64,000 bases of DNA, taken from contig JAHEBW010000044.1 in NCBI GenBank assembly GCA_024642065.1, positions 1-64,000 on the forward strand, given 5' to 3'. The notes under the pieces are model-generated. The model searched no databases. It was not told the origin of the DNA and saw nothing but the letters and a program-made list of their open reading frames with translations. The position numbers and the translations under genes were made by a program. The first letter of the stretch is position 1; the number at the start of each line of letters is the position of its first letter. This document shows, in pieces, positions 35,735-44,851 of this stretch. This DNA is from Polynucleobacter sp. GTDB lineage: Bacteria; Pseudomonadota; Gammaproteobacteria; Burkholderiales; Burkholderiaceae.

Positions 35735-37159
35735 TTACAATTTTTTAATTAAGTGTTTAAGTTTAGATTTTAGCGTTGTTCTGGAAATTTTCCCCATCTT
35801 ATTCCTGGGGATTTCAGAAACACGAAAGAAGTATGTTGGTACTAGTGAGTCGCCAAATTTAATTTTGAAATTAGATTTAATTTTTTTAAGATTAATTTTG
35901 TTGGAGTTAACAATGGCAACAGCTATCCTTTCAATTCCTGCGCTATCTTCAAGACCAAAAGTTCCGCAGTCATCAACAGATTCTTGCGTCATGAGAAATT
36001 CATCGATGATGTTAGGGGCAATTTTTACCCCTCCGATATTGATAATTTCTGTTAAGCGACCGTGGAGGGTGACGTTTCCTGAAATGTCTATGGACCCAAT
36101 ATCACCAGGATAAAACCAACCATCTATAAAATGTTTAATGGAAGAATTCGCATCTTCAAAATAGTGATCTGACATAGAATTTGATTTTATTCTAATGACG
36201 CCCTCCGAATTTATAGGCAAAGGATGTCTAGATTCGCTTACCGCTTCAATGGAAATATTATCTACTGGAATTGAATGTGGTTTATTTAATTTAGTCGAGT
36301 AAACTCTAAAGTAAACTCCGCCAACTTCAGTAGATCCATAGTAGTCAAGTAGGGTCAGATTTAATTCTTCGGTGATTATCTTTTTCAACTGAACTGGTAG
36401 TGGCGATCCTCCAAGCATGATGGCTGCTAGGTTATGTTTTTGGTATTTTTTTATATAAGGGGCTAAAGCTTCAATTTGAACCGGTGAGCCTGAGATAATA
36501 CCGATTTCATCATTCTTTAGCAGATTAATTAAATCCCTAGCGTCTGAAAAGAATGGATTGCCAAGTAGTAGAGATCTTAATGCTGCATTAAATCCTCCAG
36601 CTGTTGATAGTCCAAAAAGACTAAATTCATTGTGGAAAATGGAAAGTGTTAATGCGCCATCAGTGACCCTTTTTATAATCTGATTATTGGTAAGAGGAAC
36701 TGCTTTACTGGTTCCTGTAGTTCCACTGGTTAGGATCAATCTACTTATTCTATCTGGATTGTGTTGGTTGTGAAATGATATGTTTTTGTTGTTAGGAAGG
36801 TCATCAATAATATCTCTATTAATAAGTAATTGACGAATCAATCTATCCGAATTAAACGATTTATCTGAGATAACGCAACTGGGTAGAAATGAAGTTTTGG
36901 GAATTTGATAGGCTCCAATGGAGCAACTTATAGCGCCAATTTTATTCAAACTTAAAGTTACTAAAAGGTCCATCAATTTATCATGTGGATAGCAAATGGC
37001 AATAATATGACCTTCTTTAATGCCAGACTTTTGCAATAGATTAGCCACATAAGTTATACATTTGTATAATTGCTCATATGTCAATGTTTTAGTACCAAAC
37101 GTAACTGCAACTTTGCTTGGTTGCAAAATAGCATGCTGATAAATTTTTTTAATAATCAT
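35735..37159 (-). CDS. Class I adenylate-forming enzyme (acyl/aryl-CoA ligase-like)
   Basis: A 474-residue member of the AMP-binding superfamily, activating a carboxylate as its acyl-AMP. Core motifs are LILTSGTTGTSKAVPLTNNQ, YYGSTEVGGVYF, the aspartate motif GWFYPGDIG, the hinge GRLTEIINIGGVKI and a C-terminal catalytic lysine in NKMGKISRTTLKSKL. It is shorter than most CoA ligases (about 500-550) and has no fused carrier domain. The substrate cannot be told. It is first in a two-gene operon with an unknown protein; 14 bases separate its start from the divergent binding-protein gene. Confidence 0.85.
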   Translation of the reverse strand: MIIKKIYQHAILQPSKVAVTFGTKTLTYEQLYKCITYVANLLQKSGIKEGHIIAICYPHDKLMDLLVTLSLNKIGAISCSIGAYQIPKTSFLPSCVISDKSFNSDRLIRQLLINRDIIDDLPNNKNISFHNQHNPDRISRLILTSGTTGTSKAVPLTNNQIIKRVTDGALTLSIFHNEFSLFGLSTAGGFNAALRSLLLGNPFFSDARDLINLLKNDEIGIISGSPVQIEALAPYIKKYQKHNLAAIMLGGSPLPVQLKKIITEELNLTLLDYYGSTEVGGVYFRVYSTKLNKPHSIPVDNISIEAVSESRHPLPINSEGVIRIKSNSMSDHYFEDANSSIKHFIDGWFYPGDIGSIDISGNVTLHGRLTEIINIGGVKIAPNIIDEFLMTQESVDDCGTFGLEDSAGIERIAVAIVNSNKINLKKIKSNFKIKFGDSLVPTYFFRVSEIPRNKMGKISRTTLKSKLKHLIKKL

Positions 37160-37173
37160 TAAACTTTTAACTT

Positions 37174-38142
37174 ATGGACATTAATAAAAGATATTTACTT
37201 CAGGCGGGGGTGGGGTTTATTTTTTCAAAATGTTTAGCTTCATCAGCTTATGCAAGTAAAGAGGGGTGTGGCAGCTATTCACGTGTAGATTATGTTTTTC
37301 CATTTGGAGTTTCAACACCATTCTATCGAATTAGTCAAAAGTTTGTAGATTTAATTCATGAAAATACCTCCTGCAAATCAATTGTCTTATCTAAGACAGG
37401 GGCGAATGGTCTTATCGCTTCAAATTATGTCAGGGAGATGGCGAATGAGGCTAGGGTTTTAATTAGCAGTACATCAACTGCTACCCTAAATAATTTAATG
37501 GCTAAGGATAAAAATAGCTCATTACTAGAGCCGCTTGGTTTGATGTTTAAGCATCCTCAAGTTATGGTTTGCAGAAGAGATACAGCTAAGTCTCTAGGTG
37601 GCTTCTTGAAGTTTGCTTCCTCACGAACAATTAAATTTAGTACAACTGGCGTGGGCGGAGTTTTTCATCTATTGGGTAAGGCTTATGCTCATGAATTTGG
37701 TTTTCCAGCCATAGATGTACCATATCAAAGTAATCACTTTTTACCACTATTGCAGGGTGAAGTAGACTTTACGTTTCTCAATGTGGGGCAAGCGCAAGAA
37801 TATTTTAATCATGGCTCTATTACTCCTTTATTGAGATCTGGCGGTCCTAAATTAGAGGCTTTTCCCAATTTACAAAGTATTCAAGACTATTTTCCATATT
37901 TGGGTTTTGAAGTCACGTGGGGTTTAATGGCAGATAAAAATCTATCAACTTTGGTGAAGCAATTTATCTCAAGAGCTTTAGGCAATAAAGCAATATTCAA
38001 AGATGTTGAGTTGGTGACGCTAGCTAAGAATTATGGACTAACTATACCGAATATTGGTGATGTTAACACTTATGCTCATTACTTGAATAATGAAAAAAGA
38101 TTATTCATGGAAATAATGAATAAAGTTAATCTTGATATTTAG
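37174..38142 (+). CDS. Bug/TctC-family periplasmic substrate-binding protein
   Basis: A 322-residue protein with an N-terminal signal peptide ending SSAYA. The mature part shows a divergent TctC fold: RVDYVFPFGVSTPFYRISQ replaces the common 'VPFxPGGxxD', and STTGVGGVFHLLG and VPYQSNHFLPLLQGEVDF correspond to the conserved 'GxGSxxHL' and 'VPYKGxxPAxxDLxxGxVD' blocks. Such proteins bind carboxylates for tripartite tricarboxylate transporters. It is convergent with the porin gene (five bases apart). A TctA permease and a second TctC are encoded about 2-4 kb away. Confidence 0.8.
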   Translation: MDINKRYLLQAGVGFIFSKCLASSAYASKEGCGSYSRVDYVFPFGVSTPFYRISQKFVDLIHENTSCKSIVLSKTGANGLIASNYVREMANEARVLISSTSTATLNNLMAKDKNSSLLEPLGLMFKHPQVMVCRRDTAKSLGGFLKFASSRTIKFSTTGVGGVFHLLGKAYAHEFGFPAIDVPYQSNHFLPLLQGEVDFTFLNVGQAQEYFNHGSITPLLRSGGPKLEAFPNLQSIQDYFPYLGFEVTWGLMADKNLSTLVKQFISRALGNKAIFKDVELVTLAKNYGLTIPNIGDVNTYAHYLNNEKRLFMEIMNKVNLDI

Positions 38143-38147
38143 TTAAA

Positions 38148-39398
38148 TTAAAATTGAGCCTTAATTCCTGTTGCATATGAATTCATTGTTGAGCCTTGTG
38201 GTGCTGATGCATAACGACTTGCTTCTTTATTTTTGATTTCTGATGCAATAAAGAATACGCTAAGATTCTTTGTTGGTTGGTACATGGTGCCAAAACTGTT
38301 TTGATAGCCGCCCAAATTTGTTGTTGTACAATTCCCGCCCCCAGTCAGCATGCAGGAGCCTGGACTTCCAAATGCAAAATTGTAAGCAAGAATAAGGTTG
38401 TCAATCACTTTATATTCAAAGCTAAATTGAGTAGCATAGTTTTGAAATCTTATAAATTTACCATCTAAATTGGAGTTGCTTGACTCTGAGTATCTTAATT
38501 TTGCTACATCAATTGCAATCTTGTAAATTGGTTTCCTCATCGCTAGTGATAAGCGGGTGGCGGAATCTCTTGAAGATGTATTACGCGAATCATTCTTGAT
38601 AGAATATAGGCTTGGATCAATTTCAAATTGACTTAATGGTAGCCAGTCATAATGAATTTCATGAGCTAATGCGATATACCAAGTATCATTACTCCAGCGC
38701 GTAGCAATTGCAGCCAGCTCTGTTCCTGGACCGCCGGGGCCACTGGTCCCTTCATTAAAAGAATATGAAGCCCCAATTTCAAACTGGTTAAATTGAGAGC
38801 TGCTGTAAGTAATGGTGTTGTTTCGTCTATTGTGAAAGGAACGGTCTCCATTTCCTTTCCATGCGGCGTTAGAGAGAATTTTGGCTGTTGATACAAGATT
38901 GCCTGAACTTATGCCAAGCATTGGGTATTTATCTCCCCAATCTTTGTAGATGCTATCCATTTTTCCAAACGAGAATTTTCCGTAATGACTTTCAATGAAC
39001 AGGAATGCATCGCGGGTATCAAGATTATTTTTTAGATTGCCTAGGGCTGACTCATTGCCTGCGGTATCTGTAATTAATTGATAGTCAAAGCCAAACTTTA
39101 TAGTTTTATAATAACTTTGTGACTTAAGTCCTATGTATGAATTGGACCACGCCCAATCTGACGAGTTTTCTTTAGTCGATGCATTGTTTGCAAGTGTTTG
39201 GGTATTGTTTTTGAGTGTTCCCATTGTTCCGACATTGGTACCACTTAAAGATGCTTGAGAATATTTATCAATTCGCCATTCAGGATAAACCTTGCCATAG
39301 AATTCAAATGAAGATTCATTTGCAAGGCAAACGGGTATCGGCATAATGGCGACTACAGTTAGTAGTTGTATTAAAAGTAAAGATATATTTTTACACAT
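38148..39398 (-). CDS. Outer-membrane porin (Gram-negative general porin type)
   Basis: A 416-residue trimeric-type porin. The signal peptide MCKNISLLLIQLLTVVAIMP ends near CLANESS, followed by FEFYGKVYPEWRID, the first strand of Burkholderiales porins. The protein ends GIKAQF, with the C-terminal phenylalanine needed for BAM recognition. SYNFAFGSPGSCMLTGG-like loop sequence carries two cysteines. The track start at 39500 adds 34 residues that spoil the signal peptide, so I use 39398. It is divergent from the methyltransferase by only 23 bases and could pass the same solute as the nearby TTT system. Confidence 0.88.
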   Translation of the reverse strand: MCKNISLLLIQLLTVVAIMPIPVCLANESSFEFYGKVYPEWRIDKYSQASLSGTNVGTMGTLKNNTQTLANNASTKENSSDWAWSNSYIGLKSQSYYKTIKFGFDYQLITDTAGNESALGNLKNNLDTRDAFLFIESHYGKFSFGKMDSIYKDWGDKYPMLGISSGNLVSTAKILSNAAWKGNGDRSFHNRRNNTITYSSSQFNQFEIGASYSFNEGTSGPGGPGTELAAIATRWSNDTWYIALAHEIHYDWLPLSQFEIDPSLYSIKNDSRNTSSRDSATRLSLAMRKPIYKIAIDVAKLRYSESSNSNLDGKFIRFQNYATQFSFEYKVIDNLILAYNFAFGSPGSCMLTGGGNCTTTNLGGYQNSFGTMYQPTKNLSVFFIASEIKNKEASRYASAPQGSTMNSYATGIKAQF

Positions 39399-39421
39399 AT
39401 TCTTAAAGAGAAAGATCTTGT

Positions 39422-40246
39422 ATGGAGCCATTGAAAGAATTGTCGCTATTTGCATATCATTGGGCACCGCTTTTGTGCGATTCCGCCGATTGTACTTCAT
39501 ATCATAAGAACTGGAGTTTAATTCGGCTTTTGGATGGGCGGGGGCGACAGCCTGACTACCCAGAATTTTTTATTGAAAATATTAAAATTTATGCGAGTCA
39601 GCCAAGCTCAAAAATATTGATATCTGGGGCTGCAGATACGGGCGTTTTGTCTGTTGTGCATGACGCCATCGTTCAAATGGGCGTAACACCGCAAATTACA
39701 TTAATTGATAAATGTAAAACAACAATCCAACAAAATAAGTTGTATGCTGAGTACTTAAATTTAAAGGTTGATTTTATTGCTGGAGATGTTTTATTGGAAA
39801 AGTTATCATCTTATGATCTGATTCTGGCGCACTCATTTTTAAATTTCTTTAATGATCAATCTCTAGAAATTTTGTTTAAGCAGTGGAATTCCTTTTTAAA
39901 GGTCGGTGGAGTTTTACTTCTAAATAATAAGTCTGTTGAAATAAATTCTGCAAATGGCGCTCGTCAAGTTGATAGGTCATTAATTTGTGAAAGAATCAAG
40001 AATGTGGAACTTGAGGCTTTGAGATTAAATTTATCAACTGAGTATGTGAACTCAATAAAAGAGTTTTGGTTAAATGGGTCGATAAGGAAGTTAATTTTGC
40101 AATCAAGGTTGATTGAGCTCATTAAAAAAAATAACTTCCTGATTAAGAGTCACCAATCAAGAAAAAGTGAATCTGGTTCTGGGCCTACTTCGGTGAGATA
40201 TGGTGAAAATTGCCGGTTTGAAAATTTAATTGTTTTACAGAAGTGA
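39422..40246 (+). CDS. Class I SAM-dependent methyltransferase
   Basis: A 274-residue protein with a Rossmann methyltransferase core. Motif I is KILISGAADTGVLSVVHDA (about residues 60-80), the acidic end of strand 2 is TLIDKCK, and post-motif blocks VDFIAGDVLLEKL and YDLILAHSFLNFF followed by FLKVGGVLLLNNK complete the fold. The substrate is unknown. Its place among an ATP-grasp ligase, an adenylating enzyme and an aminotransferase suggests small-molecule modification. It is convergent with the TctA gene (three bases apart). Confidence 0.78.
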   Translation: MEPLKELSLFAYHWAPLLCDSADCTSYHKNWSLIRLLDGRGRQPDYPEFFIENIKIYASQPSSKILISGAADTGVLSVVHDAIVQMGVTPQITLIDKCKTTIQQNKLYAEYLNLKVDFIAGDVLLEKLSSYDLILAHSFLNFFNDQSLEILFKQWNSFLKVGGVLLLNNKSVEINSANGARQVDRSLICERIKNVELEALRLNLSTEYVNSIKEFWLNGSIRKLILQSRLIELIKKNNFLIKSHQSRKSESGSGPTSVRYGENCRFENLIVLQK

Positions 40247-40249
40247 TAA

Positions 40250-41920
40250 TCAATTTAATTTTTTATTTCTAAGTTTGATTGTAAGAATTAAAAAAGTAAA
40301 AATTACAGACCCGGAATAAATGATCCAGCTATAGGCACTTGCTTCCTTGTTGGTAATGAGGTCGGTAAATCCCATGAAGCTTATTAATAATGTCGCTAAT
40401 ATTAATAAATAAGGGGGTAGATCTTGATTTATTGATATTTTTTTTCTTGTTGGAAGTAGGGTTAAAAGGCAAATGATAATAAGAATAACTAGTGCAATAG
40501 ATAATGATCTTTCAATAATTAGTATGTTGCTGGCTTCAATTAATTTTGATGAAACAAGAAAGTTTGATTCTATAAACTTACCAAGAACAAAGCTAATGAT
40601 GAAGGGGATCTTAGGTAAATTGAACTTTTGGAATAAAAGTCCAAGCAATCCAAAAAAAAATAACAATATTAGGTCAATCCAAGACTCTTTCAAATCGTAA
40701 GTAATGAAACATATGATCAATATTGTTGGTATAGCAATCAGTTTTACGTTTAAATTTTTTAACTTAACAAATTGATTGATTAATAATATTCCTAATAATG
40801 AAGTCAATAAGTTAGAAAATAGTAAAGCTATAATCAGAGTGTGTGTTAATGATAGCTGGCTTGTGAGCATTGTATTGCCAGGGACTAGGCCGTGAATTGT
40901 GAATACACCGATTAAAATAATCCCAATTTCACTACCAGGAAGACCTAGGAGGATGGCTGGTAAAAGTGACCCTCCGTCTTTCGCATCTACTGCAGCTTCA
41001 GGGGCAATTATCCCCCGAATATCGCCTTGCCCAAACTGATTCTCATCTTTTATTCGAGATGCAAAAGCATAGCTAATCATGCTAGCAACGGTTCCCCCAA
41101 TCCCAGGGATGATGCCTACAATAGTACCCACTATAGATGATTGAAGTGTTAATTTTTTGTAAAAGAATACGGCTTTGATACCATCAAAAATTCTGTCGTT
41201 TGGGTGTGGTTGGTAATGGTGCGACTTGCCCCTTAGGCTATTTTGTCTCCATCCTAAGATTTCTGAGATTGAAAAAAACCCAAGCATAAATATGATTGGA
41301 TCAATACCATCATTAAGTATCTCTATTCCAAAAGTCATTCTTGTTGTTCCTGTATCAAGGTCTAAGCCGATTGTTGCAAGGAATAACCCTAAAAAAATGA
41401 CCCAAATTGATAACAATATCGTAGACTTCGTTACTAAGGTGACACACAATATGCCCCAGATTGCAATTAGCACTTTTTCAAATGGGCCAATTAATAGTAG
41501 GTAATTCTTAACGAATGGAAGAATTGTTAGTAGAACTAAAACTCCAAATACTGAACCAACAGCAGATGCTGTCGCAGAGGCTGCTAATGCTTTTTTGGGA
41601 TAACCTTTTTGAGCTAAAGGGTATCCATCCAATAAGATGGCAGCACTTGGAGTGCTTCCAGGAATATTGAATAGAATTCCTGTAACCGAGCCCATGAATG
41701 TAGCTCCGCCCACAATTGCCCCAAAAAATACGAGTGTCTGTTCAGTTGGCCAATAAGCTGAAATTAAAAGAAATATCGATGCCACACCAATCATGCCAAT
41801 GCCCGGCATAAAGGATATGATCATGGCAATTAAAGTCCCAGCAATTCCATATAGAATATTTGGGAAGCTTAAAACATTAATAAATCCCTCAATTAATGGG
41901 TTAGTCATTTGTGAAGTCAT
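40250..41920 (-). CDS. Tripartite tricarboxylate transporter permease TctA
   Basis: The large membrane subunit of a TTT carboxylate importer. The 556 residues contain about a dozen hydrophobic helices and both family signatures: GILFNIPGSTPSAAILLDGY early and VGIIPGIGGTVASMISYAFA in the middle. It is somewhat longer than usual; about 60 residues with two extra helices follow the normal end. No separate TctB gene is seen, so the extension may take its place, or TctB is elsewhere. It overlaps the binding-protein gene by 20 bases. Confidence 0.9.
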   Translation of the reverse strand: MTSQMTNPLIEGFINVLSFPNILYGIAGTLIAMIISFMPGIGMIGVASIFLLISAYWPTEQTLVFFGAIVGGATFMGSVTGILFNIPGSTPSAAILLDGYPLAQKGYPKKALAASATASAVGSVFGVLVLLTILPFVKNYLLLIGPFEKVLIAIWGILCVTLVTKSTILLSIWVIFLGLFLATIGLDLDTGTTRMTFGIEILNDGIDPIIFMLGFFSISEILGWRQNSLRGKSHHYQPHPNDRIFDGIKAVFFYKKLTLQSSIVGTIVGIIPGIGGTVASMISYAFASRIKDENQFGQGDIRGIIAPEAAVDAKDGGSLLPAILLGLPGSEIGIILIGVFTIHGLVPGNTMLTSQLSLTHTLIIALLFSNLLTSLLGILLINQFVKLKNLNVKLIAIPTILIICFITYDLKESWIDLILLFFFGLLGLLFQKFNLPKIPFIISFVLGKFIESNFLVSSKLIEASNILIIERSLSIALVILIIICLLTLLPTRKKISINQDLPPYLLILATLLISFMGFTDLITNKEASAYSWIIYSGSVIFTFLILTIKLRNKKLN

Positions 41921-42881
41921 GAACCATTTTTAAACTTTGATTAATTTGAATAAGTCTAGAATGGGCTTCATCGGGGGTCTCATAGAAAGTATTGAGGTTC
42001 AATTTGCTAGCTTTTTCTGTAAAGGTTTTTGAGTGAAGGGCTTGCTTTACAGTTTCATTAAGGCACTCTCGCTGAATTGCCGTTAATTTTTTTGAAGTAA
42101 AGATCATTCTATCTGATTGAGAGATCCTTGTTATATCCTTGGCAATATTTACATATTTTTTGTTTGAAATATTAGCAAGTTTTAATTTTGCTCTGGCTTG
42201 ATTCAAATTTTGCAAGGCTGGATAGTGAGAATCGGATTTATGGGAGATGATTAGTGAAGGACTGTATTCACCGGTTCTTATGAAGCGCTCCGCAGTTACT
42301 CTTGCGGGCCCAAAAAAATCAACTTCTCTTCTTAATGTTGCATGAGCATATTCTGAAGAACCAGAGTAACCACTAATTAGGCGCGATTTTTTCCCTAAGA
42401 ATTTGGCAATTGCTTTTGCCTCCAAGTCGTCATTTTTGGAACCGCCAATAATAATTTCTGGTACTTCTAAAATGTCTGCTGGTTCAACTTTTCTTGTTAA
42501 CCAGATAGTTTCTTCGCTCAGGTAGGTAGTTGTTGGAGTTACTAAGTTATCCCATGTAATTTTATTGTCATTGGAAAGTTCAATTAAATTTCTTCCCGAA
42601 AAAAAACCTAAATGTATATCTTTGGGTGTAGATCTAATTACTGAATTGAGAGAAATCAGTCCACTTAAGGAGGGATTGTTTTGAATAAATACTTTTTTAC
42701 CTGTGATTTCTCTAAAGCTTTCAGCTAGTGCTCTAGCTGTTAAGTCGTAGGAGCCACCTGGGTTAAATGGGACTTGAAAAGTAATTTTACTGTTACTTAG
42801 AAAGGTATGACAATCTGTATTATTTGCGGAGACATTTAATGCAATTAATGAGGAAAATAAAATAAAAATTTTCATTCGCAT
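41901..42881 (-). CDS. Bug/TctC-family periplasmic substrate-binding protein
   Basis: A TctC-type protein of about 326 residues. The signal peptide MRMKIFILFSSLIALNVSAN precedes the mature domain with ITFQVPFNPGGSYDLTARAL, the standard ligand-loop sequence of the family. The start is uncertain: the track uses a TTG at 42896; I prefer the ATG at 42881, while the ATG at 42875 also gives a good signal peptide. It is the second gene of the operon ATP-grasp - TctC - TctA and overlaps TctA by 20 bases, so it is very likely the binding protein for that permease. Confidence 0.85.
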   Translation of the reverse strand: MRMKIFILFSSLIALNVSANNTDCHTFLSNSKITFQVPFNPGGSYDLTARALAESFREITGKKVFIQNNPSLSGLISLNSVIRSTPKDIHLGFFSGRNLIELSNDNKITWDNLVTPTTTYLSEETIWLTRKVEPADILEVPEIIIGGSKNDDLEAKAIAKFLGKKSRLISGYSGSSEYAHATLRREVDFFGPARVTAERFIRTGEYSPSLIISHKSDSHYPALQNLNQARAKLKLANISNKKYVNIAKDITRISQSDRMIFTSKKLTAIQRECLNETVKQALHSKTFTEKASKLNLNTFYETPDEAHSRLIQINQSLKMVHDFTND

Positions 42882-42889
42882 GCCGCATC

Positions 42890-44650
42890 TTAACAATAAA
42901 AGTGCTCACTAATATTAAAAAGATCTTTTAATGTAGCTTTATCGATATCTTTTGAAAGAATATGAACTTTATCAAGTTGGTTGACTGATATCGGTAAACC
43001 ATACTTTTTAATATCTTCATATGATAGTAATGCAAAAAGGCTTGAAGCCTCTTTTCTATCAAGTGCAGCTTTAGCTGCCACAAATGAATTAGAAAATTTA
43101 TTTGTGAGTTTGGTGCGCCCTTGGTATAGCCCCTCTTCGCAAGACAAAAATATAGAGTCTACATTCAGATGGTTAACTAATTTTATGGGGGAGATTTGGT
43201 TGTTGTTTATGTCAATAGAATTGTATATTCCAATATCAATTGGGATTCTGCCTTTGTTGGGTAATAAACTAGTGATAATTTTTTCATAAAGCCTATCATC
43301 TTCATTAGCAGCTAACTGAGGTTTTGCATTTATTTCACATACAGTTGCCCCAATTTCTAGCCATGATTTTTTAATGTCTTCAATAATCAGATCTATTCCT
43401 ACAATATCAAAATTGAATTGAACAGATATCGACTTGACGAGATTAATATTGTCAGGATGAACATTATTAATATCAATAATTACGTTGTTTCCACCAGCGT
43501 TGATGTTATCTCTTCTTCTTAGTCTGATGTATTGACCTTCCTTGGGGATGTGGCTGGGGTCAATTTGATATTGTTTCAATAGACTCAGTGCTTCTTTATC
43601 AAGCTCAAGCAAATGTCGTGCTTTTCTATCCATCCTTCTTTTGTAAATCGGGGACTGTTGTTGCAAAAAAATTAATTGTTCAATAGAGTTTTTACCATCG
43701 CCAGTGACGCCACCAGCAATTCTTTTAACAATCTTAATAACTTCATGGTTGATAACAGTTAAGCGGTGAGTAAAACCTTGTTGATGTTTTTCAACTAATA
43801 TGTTTTTGGAATATTTTTGTGCTTCACTAAAGGCAATTTCAACATCACTGGTAGTTCTTAGGTCGGCATTTACACCAATCCCTTGCTCTTGATCTGCTGG
43901 TTTGATAACAAGTGGAAAGCCAATCTCTTTTACAGCTGTATCAAGTTCTGATTTTTGGCGGACTAATCTATGATTTGCACCTGGAAATCCAAGTTTATTG
44001 AGTAGTTGAGCAGTTAGGTGTTTATCAGATGCAAGGCTTACAGCGAGGCTTGGGGTTTGATCTGTTAGCGTGCTATTGAACGTTCTGCAATTAATGCCGT
44101 TACCAATAATCCATGTCCTCATCAAAGACTGACGGGTACTAATGCCTAATCTATCAGATGCTGATAAGATGAAATAATTATTGACACTTTTATCTAAAGT
44201 TCTTCTGACTCCACCTATTTTTTTGTTGTACCAGTCTTGAAGTTTTCTTAAAAATACTTGGTCATCAGATTTATTGGTATTAATCATCAAAGTGTTGATG
44301 ACTGATGTGGTAATTTGTGCAATCCCAAGAGTTTCTATTGGGTAGAAATAGGGTATTGCGACTAAATATTTTAATGGGGAGATTTCTTTAATAAAGTTGT
44401 TAGAGCTTGATGGCACCCTTGTCTTGAAACATATTTTGCAGATCATGTCGACGAAATCTTCAATGCTCAAATAATTTTTTGATTTAATGTCGTCACTCAA
44501 TGATATTTCAGTGATAATTTCAAAATGAACCCAGAAATGGACGGGTAGCTTTAAGTGTTTTTGTATGGATATTTCAAGTTCTATACTTGGTCTTTTTAAA
44601 CCGAAAAAGTGACCGATATTTATTTGAGGCTTGCGAGTAATTTGAATCAT
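42890..44650 (-). CDS. Cyanophycin synthetase-like ATP-grasp ligase without Mur-ligase domain
   Basis: A 586-residue enzyme. Residues about 1-190 are an N-terminal region of unknown type. The ATP-grasp core (about 205-480) is close to that of cyanophycin synthetases: LVIKPADQEQGIGVNADL, ILVEKHQQGFTHRLTVI, VKRIAGGVTGDGKNSIEQLI, IRLRRRDNINAGG and VCEINAKPQL. The Mur-ligase-like half of CphA is missing, so it should not make cyanophycin itself; it probably joins an amine to a carboxylate to form a peptide-like bond. It heads an operon with TctC and TctA. Confidence 0.8.
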   Translation of the reverse strand: MIQITRKPQINIGHFFGLKRPSIELEISIQKHLKLPVHFWVHFEIITEISLSDDIKSKNYLSIEDFVDMICKICFKTRVPSSSNNFIKEISPLKYLVAIPYFYPIETLGIAQITTSVINTLMINTNKSDDQVFLRKLQDWYNKKIGGVRRTLDKSVNNYFILSASDRLGISTRQSLMRTWIIGNGINCRTFNSTLTDQTPSLAVSLASDKHLTAQLLNKLGFPGANHRLVRQKSELDTAVKEIGFPLVIKPADQEQGIGVNADLRTTSDVEIAFSEAQKYSKNILVEKHQQGFTHRLTVINHEVIKIVKRIAGGVTGDGKNSIEQLIFLQQQSPIYKRRMDRKARHLLELDKEALSLLKQYQIDPSHIPKEGQYIRLRRRDNINAGGNNVIIDINNVHPDNINLVKSISVQFNFDIVGIDLIIEDIKKSWLEIGATVCEINAKPQLAANEDDRLYEKIITSLLPNKGRIPIDIGIYNSIDINNNQISPIKLVNHLNVDSIFLSCEEGLYQGRTKLTNKFSNSFVAAKAALDRKEASSLFALLSYEDIKKYGLPISVNQLDKVHILSKDIDKATLKDLFNISEHFYC

Positions 44651-44851
44651 GCCTTATTCTAATTGATTGCTGGGGTAGAGTGTTAAAAAGCCTTTACTGC
44701 ACGCAAAGCTTGTATCAACTGTCACTTTTAGTTTTAGACAAATTAATAATCATTTTTTATTCACAAATTGATCTGATGGGTTAAGTCAGATAAATTAGTT
44801 GGCCCTTTTAGATTTGTATTTTTGACAAATAATGTAGGCGAGAGAATTTTT

